Origin: Prostheceraeus crozeri
Lineage: Eukaryota > Platyhelminthes > Polycladida > Euryleptidae
DNA length: 64,000 nt
NCBI GenBank assembly: GCA_907163375.1
Contig: CAJQUW010001671.1
Location: 1 to 64,000 of the forward strand
Direction: 5' to 3'
Part shown: piece by piece, positions 52,891 through 64,000 of the stretch
Layout: each line of letters starts with the position of its first letter
Position numbering within the stretch: position 1 is the first letter of the stretch
The notes under the pieces: generated by a model
Database searches by the model: none
What the model was told of the DNA's origin: nothing
The model's input: only the letters and a program-made list of their open reading frames with translations
Position numbers and translations under genes: made by a program

Positions 52891-54183
52891 CCGGTTGATA
52901 ACAGTCACTGAAACTTCGCACAATGTGGCGTGTTTAATGTTGAACTGGCTGCTCATTGTTCGATTGCTATGGTATTTAGTCAGGAAATTGTGCCATTTCA
53001 TTAACGTTACATGTTCCAATGCTTCCCTTCTAGTCAAACGAAGAAGAGACGACCTGTCTAATTCTGTGACTGCAGCCGTCGGGTGATTCCACAAGTGACG
53101 TCATCACTCGAGAAAGAAACAGCGATTGTGAGCTGATCCACGACGCAATTGTCTATCAAAACGTGTTCACCACATCCAGAATTAATATGATTGGGTGAAA
53201 AAGGTTAGGTAAATTTGGGCGGATATTGTCTTTAAAAATGTCATTGATTACGGTCAATTATCCCGTTTTTCTTCAATTGTTACAGATAATTACAAGTGTT
53301 AGACTATGCCCTCCGTTTTTCCTTCATCTCTTTCTCCGGGCTATTCAAAGTTAAATTACAATTACTCCTTGCAAAACCGACCACGTTTGTACCTTTGACA
53401 TCAAATTACCATCAACAAGTGGCTTCAGTGTCATCAAGCAATGTCGATCTGCCCTGGATTTGAAAATTGGAGAAGCTGTCTGCATTAAACTATTCAAACC
53501 ATCACTTTGTGTACAGAAGGACTTTCTTTTCAACTGTAATCTTATCGACTGACTTTAAGTCTATTTTTTTTCTTTCACTGTACATATATGTCTTTGTCTT
53601 TTATGTCTACAAACTTCTCAGTCATTATCTCTCTTGCTACTCTTAGTTTCGAATAGTAGTATGTCTCTTCTTGCACTTTTGTGTCGTGGTGTTGTATTTT
53701 ACATGATTCCGAGTCCAATAGTTGACTGTCTTGGAATGATCAGTATTTATTTTATGGTGTGACAACGATTGTATCATTCTGCCGTCAACCCTGAAAGAGG
53801 CAGCGAGCGCAGGGCAATAAAACTATTCATCATGAGTTTCGGACTTCTACATCAAATTACCGCCTATTTCTCCTTCCACCAAGCGTTTTCGCTTTGCATT
53901 TCTGCTAAGATTCAAATCTGAAGATACAAAACTTATATACTCTTGTTAAAAGTAGCCGATGACGTAAGGACGCAAAACTCAAACAGTACTCAATAAGAAC
54001 GTTGTTTTATGCATCAGCCTGTCATCTGATCTTTTGACAACTCCTCAGAAATCTTTTAGTGAAACCTCTCAAAAGTGACAAAAACATTGGAAACATTCGG
54101 AATTTTCTGCATAATACATATTATGCAGGCTTTTGTACTTGACTCCTAACTTTTGAAGCACCCGACTGATTTAATCTTTCAGA
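52891..54183. other. Intron of the minus-strand gene, nothing recognised
   Basis: A segment ending GGGCAATAAAACTATTCATC (about 53810-53830) looks like the 3' end of some transcribed element, but nothing upstream identifies it. Confidence 0.4.
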
Positions 54184-54185
54184 TA

Positions 54186-55299
54186 CAGATGATTCACAGA
54201 AAGGAGAGCGTTTCATTTCGACCGGCCAAATCTCAACGGGAAACAATCTAGTCCGCGTAGATTAACCCTCAGAGACCTGAGGGGGGGTCCAGTGGACCCC
54301 GGAGCCACATTTTTCTATTTCATTTTTACGCTGACGATATATCAACCACTCAAGCCCATACAAAATCATCATTTCTGACAGTGAATCTGCATGTGTTATT
54401 TCATTTCAATTGAATCAGTAGAAGTATGCCAGATAGGCCAAGGGGGTTCACTGGACCCACACCCTCCGGTCTCAGAGGGTGTAGAAATTCCATCACAAAA
54501 TTTTTGTAATTAGATGAAAAATGATTTCGAACATGTCCACGATGGTGTATAAAGAGTGAAAGTCATTTATTCATTGTTTGCATCATGCTCGTAGATGTGC
54601 AATGTGTTGGAAGATCGCAAAATGTGAATATTTTGCTTTCGCACATGATCTCGCGTGACTGGTTGACCTATATGAACAACTCGACATAAATCGATGTCCG
54701 AAATGAAAGCTATCATTATATTCATAGTTGAGCACCAAAAGCTGATTGATGACAAACTTTTCACAGCAGTAATGATAAGTTTGAGATCTCCACAGCTGTT
54801 TTTGGTTCTAGAAGTACAGCAATTTTGACTCATTTTAGGTCTATTTCTGATAACTTTGGATAAATTTGAAGGAATGTACAAATGGAAAGGATTAGCTGCA
54901 TGAATTAAATCAATTTCATCAAAATCAACTATCTGAGGCTTTATGGCGACACAAAATATCGTAAAGCCGCCTCCTAGTACAAATGATGCTGTACTAAATG
55001 TGGTTGACTTACAAAAACACCATATTTTCGCACGTGTTTACTGAGAAGGCTGAAAGTCACTCAAGGGACTCGTTATACCGACCTGCTACACGCAAACATC
55101 ATTTTTTTACTTAAAATCAACTTTCCTAATGTTTTGATATCGATTTAAGCAGGTAAACTAAGAATATGTTAAACGGGTCCACTGGACCCCCTCAGGTCTC
55201 AGAGGGTGTGAAAAAACTCAGGTCTCTGAGGGTTAAAGAGTAAAGAGAGGGAGGGGGTAGTTTAAGGAGGAGAAACGATCCTTTTATCCGAATCATCTG
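54186..55299. mobile_element. Small TA-flanked TIR element hosting a piggyBac element
   Basis: CAGATGATTC at the left (after TA, 54184-54185) and GAATCATCTG at the right (before TA, 55300-55301), with partial continuation (AGAAAGGA against ATAAAAGGA). Without the piggyBac insertion it would be a MITE of about 145 bp. Confidence 0.65.
54266..55232. mobile_element. Non-autonomous piggyBac element
   Basis: TTAA on both sides (54262-54265, 55233-55236), inverted ends CCCTCAGAGACCTGAG / CTCAGGTCTCTGAGGG, and internal near-terminal repeats GGGTCCAGTGGACCCC, GGGTTCACTGGACCC and GGGTCCACTGGACCCCC. 967 bp. The 104-residue ORF on the minus strand (54567-54881) shows no transposase motif. Confidence 0.93.
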
Positions 55300-55302
55300 T
55301 AT

Positions 55303-56545
55303 ATTTTCTAATTACGTACATTTTCCCATACAGCTACTGGAATTCCCTACTTTATTCACTTGCATTTCCATGGTGAGCAGTTCAAGAAAACAATAATTAG
55401 TCATATAAAAATTACTCAAGTCTTTTGCAATCCTTTGCTTGTATGAGCTCGCATGAGGTTGGGTCACGAATGCACGCAGAAATCTGCGCCACGTGATAAA
55501 TTACTTTGACTTCGGTTTGAATAATTTAGATAATCATCACGAACAGCAATAACATGGGAGTCATAGGTAATTATGACATTGCAAAAATTCTATCGCTTTC
55601 TTTTACGACAGAAATCATAGAATCTCCTTGTTTTTAGTTAATGAAAATTTTGAGCTTTCCCGGGCTCAGGATATTTTATGGGAACGATCGATTTTAGGCT
55701 ACATTTTCAGTCCCGCGTGAGATAATACTTCAAATATTTTTAATTTTTTTACAAACTTGATGTTGTTAGATTTTTACTGTGGTATTTATCAAGTTGTAAT
55801 TGCTACTGTTTGTTCTGTAGTTAGTAGGTAGTTTGTAAGGCATAGTTTGTTGTGGAGTGTTGCTATTGCTATGTAATGCTAAGTTCTTCGCCATTCATCG
55901 GTATTGATCCATTCACTGTGTTCGTGACTTCTATCTCACACATAGAAATTGATAAACAGTTTATTTCTATGATCTCACATGACATTACCATCCTTTCAGT
56001 ACGTGATCTGGTGTGAACGACAATTAAAGACATCTCACTCGATGTATAAAATGAAATGCATGCCATAATAAAGAAGTTGTCTCTGGAATTGTTGGTTTTC
56101 TCACACCTGAGGTTACAAACCCCATCACCAATCATCAAGCTCTCTAATTGAGTAAACACGGTCAATGGGAAGTCACGTATCAAATCAACATCCAAGAAAA
56201 TGTAGATCAGAATCCAAGCTATTATTATATGAGTCTTACAATTGTACATTTCAAGTTTATGTGTCAGTCAATCCGTTGCAAGTTCATCATTTAGAGAAAA
56301 GTAGCATGCTGCCCTGTAAATCAAGGGATCACATACGAAATTGCAACATGTGGATATAAATAGCCATGCCTCAATCACCCCACAGGACATCTCATCCATT
56401 CACAAGAGAGACTTCGAGTCATATTGCAGAAAAAAACAGATTCGATCTCTTTCTGTGATAGAAGATAGACAAACATTCTTCAGGTTTCTCAACAATCTTA
56501 ATGAAATGCGAACAATTTTAATACCTCGCAAAGATTATTAATTCT
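55303..56545. other. Intron of the minus-strand gene, unassigned ORFs
   Basis: A 34-bp palindrome CATAGAAATTGATAAACAGT...TATTTCTATG (55941-55972) is a B-like mini-element. The ORF on the minus strand 55869-56249 has no recognised domain. Confidence 0.4.
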
Positions 56546-56761
56546 GTGGAACCTTGTAAGTCTCATGTAGTGACTCAATTCTCCGTCAAGCTTATTATCC
56601 GCTTCACTCTTCTTTACTATGGCTCTGTCTTCGTCAATCTCCCCAGTTACCTTCTCCGCAAAATTACCGCTGTCGAAAGGAAGGCTTCCCGGATAACAGG
56701 TGCCGACATTATTCCTTCGTATAGTACACTCCTCGAAAGAAACTGTCGCTCCTTAATCTAG
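56546..56761 (+). pseudogene. LINE C-terminal fragment
   Basis: YYGSVFVNLPSYLLRKITAV, ERKASRITGADIIPSYSTLL and RNCRSLI match the end of Jockey/CR1-type ORF2 (pattern YaSPvf.nLP..l...l...QRrA.RII). 71 residues, truncated on both sides. Confidence 0.6.
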
Positions 56762-57282
56762 AACATTAGTGAAGACAATCTCAACATCTTATATTACGTT
56801 TCCGGATATTGTGGTCGTAGTGTGAGCAGGAGCAACAAGTGCACATCTTGCAAAATAATTCTGCTACAAACTGACTCCGAACCACGTCTAGATATTTCTG
56901 AAACTGACTTGAATGATCGTCTATTCAAGATGGTTGACCGTGGGGGACTGGCTGTCCCTTTAGAACTGTGCTTTACTTTATGTACCTATATTTACGGATA
57001 TTTTGAACAAATAATCAGTAGTGATGACTTTTTACAGAAATTCTTTGTACAAAATGATAATTAACAAGACTTTTGTATCTGCTGTTCACCGGAAAATGAC
57101 TGAGAGTGACACATCGAAACATATCGTACAGACTAAGTGTTCTTCGTCACATGAAGTGTTTGTCTTTCTATGTAGAGTATTATTCAATTGCTTCATCAAG
57201 AACACCTTGAAACGAAAATTCTCTGCAGTAGTAGATGATTCAAATGATCGAAAGATAAAAAAATTGCGCAGTAAGCAATAGT
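56762..57282 (+). pseudogene. DNA-transposon protein C-terminal relic (P/THAP9-like type)
   Basis: LNILYYVSGYCGRSVSRSNK, CTSCKIILLQ, MVDRGGLAVPLELCFTLCTY, then after a frame change near 57060 KTFVSAVHRKMTESD, CFIKNTLKRKFS and RKIKKLRSKQ with a stop. The series YVaGYvar...C..C...L, RGGL..P, and ...KN..RK at the end is typical of C-termini of P-element/THAP9-like and related transposases. One frameshift; the catalytic part is missing. Family level uncertain. Confidence 0.45.
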
Positions 57283-57429
57283 AGAAAGCTTTTGCTTTTT
57301 CTTTCATACTTATTATGAATATCATCCTACTACTAAAACTCCGCCTACTAATGTCAGTAGTACGAGGGCGTTTCGCCTCCCCCTCTCTAGATCTCCCTGG
57401 TGTTTGGATTGGAAGAAAGTTCTGCTGAT

Positions 57430-60386
57430 GTCACTGACACTTTTGCCTTGGAGTTGAGGAACCAAGTGTTAAGGAGCTTTGTCGTAAACTGGAAATCTCT
57501 CGAGATTCAGTTGTGGCAGCTGATCGTGTTGGTAGAAGAGGTCTAAAACCACGTCCTGTTAGAATTCACTTTATGGTCAATGATGAAAAAGCAAGGTGTT
57601 TGAGAAATGCGTGGAAACTCAAAACTGATAATATGAGGCAGAAAATCATCCTTCGTCCTGACTTGACACGCATGCAGCAAATAGAAGACAAAAAAACTTG
57701 TTGAAGAATTTAAAAGAAGAAAGGCATCTGGTGAAAATGTCCTTCTAAAACGGGGAGCCATCATTACGAGAGACGGGAATAACTGACAACCAGTGATTCC
57801 TGATTGTCTGCCAGTTGATTTTTACACAAATGCTCGTTCAATTTACAACAAGTTTGATGAACTCTGTGTCTCAGTTGATACGTACTTGCCGGATATTATT
57901 GCGGTAACTGAAAGTTGGCTACATGATTTAATATGTGATGAACTTTTTCATATTTAAGGGTATAACTTGTTTACAGCAGATCGGAGTCAAGACAAGAAAG
58001 GCGGTGGAATTTGTGTGTGGGCAAGAAATCAGCTTCATGTATCCCTTATACAAAACAGATCTTCGAACGATCGTACGTTGAATGTCTTCTCTTACGGATG
58101 TCTCATCTGCGTTTTGTATGTGTTTTTGTAGTGTTGTATTTCCCACATGGTGGTAGCATGACTTCAGCCCAAAAGCAAGCTTCATCTGATTACATCATAT
58201 CTATTATAGACAATTATTTGCGTGATCGTCCTGAACTACCTGTAATTATTGTTGGTGACTTCAACAATGTGGATACCAACTTCCTTGAAATATGCTTTGA
58301 CCTTACCAATATATTGTTGATCAACCGACAAGGGGTGACTCTTTTTTAGACAAAATATTGATTCCTCATCAAATGGCTTTGTCATATAAGCAAGTAAATG
58401 TGTGGCCTCCACTAGGGAGTAGTGACCATAATGTGGTTGTCGCTAGACCAAAGCACCAGATAATTCATGATGATGCTTATCATGCTGTGATGGACATGCG
58501 CGACTCAAATTTGTCGAATGCGATTCATCTTCTAGAATCGGTAGAGTGGGATGTGGTTTTGTCTTCCTGTGATATTGATCAGGCTTGTGAGACATTTTAC
58601 TTAAAGCTTCGAAAGGCAATTGACACGATTCCAAGGGACATGATAAGGCGATCAAAAAACGACAAGCCTTGGATTACAAATGTCATCAAAGTCTTGGTAA
58701 ATAAAAGATATGTTGCATATCGACAGAAGAATTGGGAACTTTATAGGCATTTTCGAGATAAGGTCAAAGAGCTAAACGGACCTGGGCCAACAATCTCATT
58801 CAAGCGAATAAATCGGTATGGGATATATGCGAGACAATTAAATGTGATGCCAGAAATTCAAATTGGTTGGAAAACTCGGATACCTATAAGAATTATTAGT
58901 GAAATTCTGGAAACATTGAACATGACGTATCAGTCTCATTTCATCGATGACGAATTTCACTCTACGAATTTTCCTTATATAGTTCCTTTTGTTTTCTCCG
59001 AATCAGACGTTGAATATGAGCTAACTAAAGTATAAATGCAAGAAAATCTGCAGGTTCTGACGGGATACCTACCATCCTTTGGTCAAAGCTTACCTCGGCA
59101 AAACCCCGGTGTGCATTATTCAACCATTGTATGTATGAAGCCAATTTACCTGTTTTATGGAAATGTGTTCACATTGTGTCTGTACCGAAATCGTCACCTA
59201 AAGTGAGCGACACACGACCGATCTCACTTGTTCTCATTCCCGCCCGCATTCTTGAGCGTCATATTCTGAACTATTACAAGACCATCCTTCTCAAAAAGTT
59301 TGATAAATACCAGTTTGGATTTCGTTCAAAGAGTTCAATGTTGTGCGCTCTTCTTCAGATTGAAGACTTTGTGAGAAACAAGCTTCAATGCAGGGACACA
59401 GCTGCTTTACATCTCCTTGCTGTTGACCTAGCAAAGGGCTTTGACAGAATATCGCATAGTTTATTAGTGGAAAAGTTGATATGTATGAATATTGATGGCT
59501 ATTGTGTCAGTTTTGTTTCACACTATTTATGTAACAGATACCAAAGAGTACGCTGGAATAACAATTTCAGTTTGTTTCTCTCTGTAAAACGTGGTGTTCC
59601 TCAGGGATCTGCGATTGGTCCCATGCTTTTTGCATTATTTGTTGCAGACTTCTCTTTCGACAATGATGGCGCATGTTTAATTAAGTACGCGGATGATTTT
59701 ACATTGTGTTGCTCTGTCTATAGGAACGCTGACTCTACTCTCATGCTGAATCATTATGACCAACTCATGGCTTGGTCTTCTATGAATAAAATGTCGATAA
59801 ATGTGAATAAATGCAAGCAGATGTATATTACTTTAAATCCTAATTTTTACTGTGAAAGATATCATCAATTGAGACTGCACATAGTTTAAGATTACTCGGT
59901 ATGATCATTGATAGCAGATTGACGTGGAGAGAACATGTATTGTTTATTGCAAAGAAAGCGTCGTCAAAGATTCATGTGATACGTCAGTTGAAACATTTCT
60001 TATCTGATGATCTCATCATTGAAGCTTATTTTTCCTGTGTTCGCAGTGTACTAGAATATTATTCTCCCTTGCTTGTAAACCTACAATCCACCAGTTCTGA
60101 CTTATTGGAGCGATTCCCCTGTCAAAATCCCTGTCATCGCATTATCTGCGAAAAATCTGATTGTAGCTGTGTACGATTCGTTCCACTAAGTTATCGACGT
60201 ATGATTTAGGGATACTCGTTCTTTTTGAAGGTTGTTCATGATGAGGACCATCCTTTGTATAATTTGTTGCCTGAGAGGTTAAGCTACTCAAACAGATTTT
60301 TGATTCCCTTGTGTGCCACAGCAATGAGAAGCAATAGCTATTTTATAACTATGACTAAGCTATCAAATGACGGATTTACTATGTGA
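57430..60386 (+). pseudogene. LINE ORF2 (Jockey/CR1-superfamily), nearly full length but broken
   Basis: About 3 kb. The N-terminal lead (RVGRRGLKPRPVRIHFM at 57525) is followed by an apurinic-type endonuclease with FYTNARSIYNKFDELC (57820), IIAVTESWL, IIVGDFNNVDTN (58240) and GSSDHNVVV (58417). The reverse transcriptase has RPISLVLIPARILERH, YQFGFRSKSS, LLAVDLAKGFDRISHSLLV, RGVPQGSAIGPMLFALF and the catalytic YADDF at 59686-59700. The C-terminus has WREHVLFIAKKASSKIHVIR and SNRFLIPLCATAMRSNSYF. Broken by several stops and frame changes: a stop after ELFHI at about 57957, frame shifts around 58100-58350, a stop at 59035 and another at 59889. The RT catalytic residues are intact. It lies in the intron of the minus-strand gene. 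Confidence 0.88.
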
Positions 60387-60884
60387 TAACTATCTTATAC
60401 ATTTCATATTGCACCATTTCCGAGGACCTGCTGCTTTTTATGCTTTGTGATTAAACCATGATTTTTTCCTGTTAAGTTCATGTATTGCTTTGAAACTATA
60501 TTTGTCTCTGTGTATGACTTGACCCCCACGATTTTCATTTGGTGTGTTTGAAATAGACGTCTTATTATGATCATGTTCTTGATGATCTGCTCAATTTCTG
60601 CTTAATTAAGACACATGTTTTCAAATATTTATTCCTTTTGGTTCATACTACTTATAAATATGGTTCATGTCGGTAGTATATAAACACAAGAATAATTTGC
60701 AAAACTTTGGACTTTTAAAAACTGCTCAAATAATTTTTTGGACCGCAAGAACGCAATCTCCGCAGAAAACAGAATCTTCCAAAACAAACATTATCGCTGT
60801 ATACAGACAGTTACTTTTTTGAGTCGACACTGTACCTGTTATGTACTTGCTCTATGTTTCATGTCATCATTTTTGCTTCTAGAT
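60387..60884. other. LINE 3' flank and intron sequence
   Basis: Probably includes the LINE 3' UTR; no clear tail repeat or poly(A) found. Ends at the target duplication of the next hAT element. Confidence 0.4.
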
Positions 60885-60892
60885 ATTAAAAC

Positions 60893-61959
60893 CAGTGGCG
60901 TCTTCTCCGTACCTGGGAGGCCTCCGGCGCATCCTAAATAATGATTTACCAACATTTATAAAAATGAAAAGTGTCATCATTCATTATATTTCATTTAAAT
61001 TCGATAACTTCTCGTAGTAGCTGTCCGTCTCAGAATCAGACGCTCAACCTCAGTGTGAACAGTTTTGCGTGTGCACGAACCACAGCTGTTTTATTCTAAC
61101 GATTAGACACACATGCTAGTCGTGTGTTCAGACGGAGCGGAAGAGAGTTGTGTGCGTGTGAGGCAGCAAGCGCACGCGCCCGCACCAATATTGGATTTCT
61201 CGATAGACATAATGCTTTGCCTTCTCCAATTTTTGCAATGAAATTCTCCGTTATTCTTGATCGAGGCTCGGTACTTAAATATAGAAAGGAAAACGCAAAT
61301 CAATTGTTCCTGTCCTTCGTTTCTCGTCGGAGAGGCCACTACGTCAACAGTAGCAGATGGATGACGTTCAGATAAGACTGCGATCAGATTATGAGCGTTC
61401 TCCAATGAGTGCAGAGTAATGCATCTGACTCGAACACCCAGATTCCGTAGAATTCCATAATTTGTTTTTGCGTGATTGATGTGACGCTATGTTTAGTACT
61501 GTAGAGCTCATAATCACGCCTTTCGTCCGAAGGGAATATACTGAAAAGATTACAGTCGTCAAGCAAGGTAGACCAACACCTGATTTAAAAATTGAAAGTA
61601 CTCACAGAGAAAGAAATAAGAAATACACAAAACATTTTAATGCATAAAAATTTCAAACATGTGAGTGGCTGACCGGCCGTGAGAAACACAAGAAACTGTT
61701 TCCCTTCCTCCTTTTTGTCGAGAAAATGTGGTCTGAACAGAGAAGGGATATAGTAATCTCAGCTCCTTGAGTAAGGCGGTTAGGCGACATGAGCAATCAG
61801 CTTCTCATGTGCACATTCACTTTGCCTTAAAAAATGTTCGGGAAATTGTTATTAAAAATTTAAGGTTTATGAAAATTAATGTTATAACATAAAAAAGTCT
61901 GGTATAGAAATTCCAATGCCGAGCGAAGGCCTGTGGTCTGGGAGCACGCGACGCCACTG
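60893..61959. mobile_element. Non-autonomous hAT element, copy 2 of a family
   Basis: Perfect 8-bp duplications ATTAAAAC (60885-60892, 61960-61967) and ends CAGTGGCGTC / GACGCCACTG. Nearly identical to 31939-32986, with a few small indels (for example an extra TATATTTCAT near 60980). Confidence 0.93.
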
Positions 61960-62145
61960 ATTAAAACTAATAATATTGCCTTTGAAACTGTACGTTTCAG
62001 CTACTATGTAACAGAACTGCGAAATTGTTGTTGAATTCTTCTAGATATTCTCAGTTTTATGGGAATTCCCACTCATACGGCAAGCCTGCTGTACCCTCAC
62101 ATTCAGCTACATAAAGCAGTTTGAAGAAATCAATCATGAACTTAC

Positions 62146-62391
62146 TTTGAAGACGCTGAATAGTCATCTGCAAATTCCTGCAACTTGCCACTGTATCTCT
62201 TTGTCTTTTCTGTTCATTTGCTAATTGAGCCTCTAGCTCATCGTTCTTTTCCTGGAGAGATTCCCGCAATGACCTCAATGTCTCTAGACTGTTATGGTTT
62301 GCCGCCAAGACTTCTTTCAATAACTGATGCTTTGACAATAATCTGGAATATGCATTGCGAAGACTCGTCAGGAAATCCTCGTATTCTTTAT
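62146..62391 (-). CDS. Coiled-coil exon of the unidentified minus-strand gene
   Basis: Minus strand: acceptor ATTTTTCAG/AT (62392-62394 is CAG reversed), donor CAAA/GTAAGTTC. 246 nt: two bases, 81 codons, one base. KEYEDFLTSLRNAYSRLLSK, HQLLKEVLAANHNSLETLRS, LRESLQEKNDELEAQLANEQ and KRQRDTVASCRNLQMTIQRL form a continuous heptad pattern. The phase at its donor fits the acceptors of both 66-nt exons (51217-51282 and 42312-42377). That it belongs to the same gene is an inference from strand and phase. Upstream exons lie beyond the window or were not found. Confidence 0.7.
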
Positions 62392-62501
62392 CTGAAAAAT
62401 GGAAAGATTACCATTAATCATCATTAGTAGACTTTATGTGCTCTCTCAAAATCAATATACAGGGTGATCATAAAGTCGCTGTAGGGTTTAATTGTCAAAT
62501 A

Positions 62502-63247
62502 CCGTATTTCTTTGAATATGAGACGCCCTCGAATAAGAGACGCATGTACAAAAAATAGACTGCTATAGACATATTACAGGCAGGCTATTGTAATGTGGTA
62601 GCTACATCCTCCTGAGCGATTATTAGGTCTACTTATCTTAGTAAAATAAGTCAGTCTACTAGTAAATACCGGGTATCATGACCAATATTGTATAATATAT
62701 AAGGCTTCTTGTTGTTGTACATGCAGTACATGCATGTTGTACATACGTACATGCAGGCCTACTTAAGGTTACTTCATCTACCATTTAAGGAGGCATTATA
62801 CGGTAGCTTCCTTTGCATTTGGAGTCATGTACCGGTCGGTAACTTTTGCTGTAAATACTTCTTGATTATCGGTATTTTCGTTTCGGTAAATTCAGATCTA
62901 GTCTACATGTATAGTGGCCAACATGTACTGGTATATGAATGTATTAGATGAGTCTACAAGATATGCTACTACAAACCATAAAACTCCTTTCATTTCCAAA
63001 ATATCTGAATTATGATAAAGCGTATATATGTAAGAAAAATTACTGGCGAAATTTGCCCATGACATAGGCCTAAGTGAGGAATGCAAAGGTTACCTAAGAG
63101 AATAGTAGCAAAAAACTAAGACATCTTTTTCTAATGAAAGAATGAAAACTTGAACATTTGATAAATCAGAGACGCCCTTGAATAAGAGACACATCAATCA
63201 GGGATCTGAAAAAATAAGAGACGCGTCTCTTATTCAAAGAAATACGG
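62502..63247. mobile_element. pogo-like MITE nested in the mariner element
   Basis: TA at both sides (62500-62501, 63248-63249). Ends CCGTATTTCTTTGAATATGA and, inverted, TTATTCAAAGAAATACGG, plus internal repeats of AATAAGAGACGC in both orientations. Same CCGTA...TACGG ends as the pogo derivative at 18594, but no coding region. Confidence 0.82.
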
Positions 63248-63457
63248 TATGATAGAGTTGAGATGAAGCATAAAATCGTATTATGGACTTATTTAATTTG
63301 CCAAATTCGAATTAAATTCAATTAAATATTTTAACCGATAAAAATACATGCATTTCATATAATAACCTCCTGTCCGTGGATCATTTCAATTCTAAATGAA
63401 AACTTTCGGTAGAACTCCACTTTTCTCAAGCTTTAATGTATCTAGATCCTAAATTTT

Positions 63458-63769
63458 TCAAACCAAAATAAAGTCATTGTTCGACGGTCCTACCACGATT
63501 GCCAATGCACTGTTGGAGTAGTTTTCGGAACGACCTGATGGCATTGCGACACATGCGGGGGTGATTTCTGAACTTGATGATGAAATGCTGTCTTTCAGCT
63601 GTTGTAAACTTTTCGGTTGTGAGACAAACACTTTATTTTTCAAGAATCCCCAAACAAAAAAGTCCAAAGGGGAAAGATCAGGAGACCTAGCGGCCTGCAC
63701 CATTCGTCCGAAAAATAATTTTATCGCAGAAGTCTTCATCTTCGTAGGATTTTTGCAGTAAACTCTCAC
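63458..63769 (-). pseudogene. Tc3/mariner-like transposase C-terminal part
   Basis: 103-residue frame with MVQAARSPDLSPLDFFVWGF, LKNKVFVSQPKSLQQLKDSI, i.e. the RSPDLSPLDFFLWGYLK motif carrying the last catalytic Asp of DD(34-37)D transposases. Upstream in other frames decayed pieces continue to the window end. Dead copy. Confidence 0.82.
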
Positions 63770-64000
63770 ACATACTGACTTGTAAATCTTCTTCGCGTAG
63801 CCCTTGTGTTACTTGCAATTTGTTAGGAAAGAGTCCTAGATCATGTCTCACTACATTGTGAACATAACCGTAAGAACAGCTTGTAGCTGAAGCTGCTTGG
63901 CGAATTGATGAATAACAGAATAAAAATATCTGTTACATCTTTCCGCATCTTTAACGTCTCCAGTATCGCAAAATCTCGTGAAAGTATTTCTAATGGAATT

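Larger units (their letters stand above)
62459..64000 (-). mobile_element. mariner/Tc3-like element, partial, runs off the window
   Basis: Begins TACAGGGTGATCATAAAGTC, the same end type as 24123. The minus-strand transposase remains (63990-63458) include an HTH-proximal piece, LFPYKLQV-like sequence with stops, and the C-terminal DDE part ARSPDLSPLDFFVWGFLKNK followed by LQQLKDSI. The middle of the transposase, with the first two catalytic Asp residues, is missing. A pogo-like MITE interrupts it at 62502-63247. Confidence 0.75.

Noticed and set aside
52657-53094. 145-residue minus-strand ORF as a gene
   Set aside because: Overlaps dispersed repeat R1, whose other copies do not keep the frame; no domain recognised.
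1-64000. LTR retroelements, retroviruses, Polintons, CRISPR arrays
   Set aside because: I looked for gag/pol, integrase, protein-primed polymerase, capsid motifs, paired LTRs and regularly spaced short palindromic repeats; none was found. The only regular arrays are the 97-bp, 76-bp and 55-60-bp repeats described.

Overview
This is animal (metazoan) nuclear DNA: AT-rich, with split genes using GT-AG introns, very long introns, and a heavy load of transposable elements (TEs). The element mix (zinc-finger LINEs, Penelope-like elements, hAT, piggyBac, pogo, mariner) suits a marine or other invertebrate, but nothing fixes the phylum. No LTR retroelement, retrovirus, Polinton or CRISPR array was found.

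Two host genes are visible. (1) Plus strand, 229 to 31623: the last six exons of an NF-kappaB precursor of the p100/p105/Relish kind. They encode the end of the Rel-homology N domain, the IPT dimerization domain, a Ser-rich linker with a caspase-8-type LETD sequence, and about five ankyrin repeats, ending without a death domain. All intron phases agree. A 21 kb intron full of TEs splits the IPT domain, and the stop codon is followed 285 bp later by a good AATAAA. (2) Minus strand, about 62391 down to 40507: four phase-compatible exons of a gene I do not recognise. They are a coiled-coil exon, two paralogous 66-nt Pro-rich exons made by a segmental duplication (about 49.7-51.3 kb and 41.0-42.4 kb), and a terminal exon with a possible beta-grasp fold and an acidic stretch. 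The two genes are convergent; their 3' ends are about 8.5 kb apart, with one hAT copy just beyond the NF-kappaB poly(A) signal.

Layout. 0.2-0.6 kb: two NF-kappaB exons. 0.8-21.6 kb: giant intron with a 97-bp satellite, a Tc1-like relic, LINE fragments, a hAT inside a LINE, two GIY-YIG Penelope-like copies flanked by inverted repeats (one a 3.4 kb palindrome), fold-back elements with 76-bp repeats, a pogo deletion derivative, and a three-level nest of small elements. 21.6-31.9 kb: remaining exons, with a mariner relic, a tRNA-like tandem array (about 97 bp, partly 194-bp higher order) and a hAT in the introns. 31.9-40.4 kb: hAT copy, fold-backs, a repeat cluster and a CCACGTGG minisatellite. 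40.5-62.4 kb: the minus-strand gene, whose introns hold a third GIY-YIG element, three hAT elements, piggyBac inside a small TIR element, DNA-transposon and LINE relics, and a largely full-length LINE. 62.4-64 kb: a mariner/Tc3-like element interrupted by a pogo-like MITE.

Most long ORFs outside these features are repeat-generated or shadow frames. Exon structures rest on splice sites, phase and homology remembered from protein families; no database search was possible.
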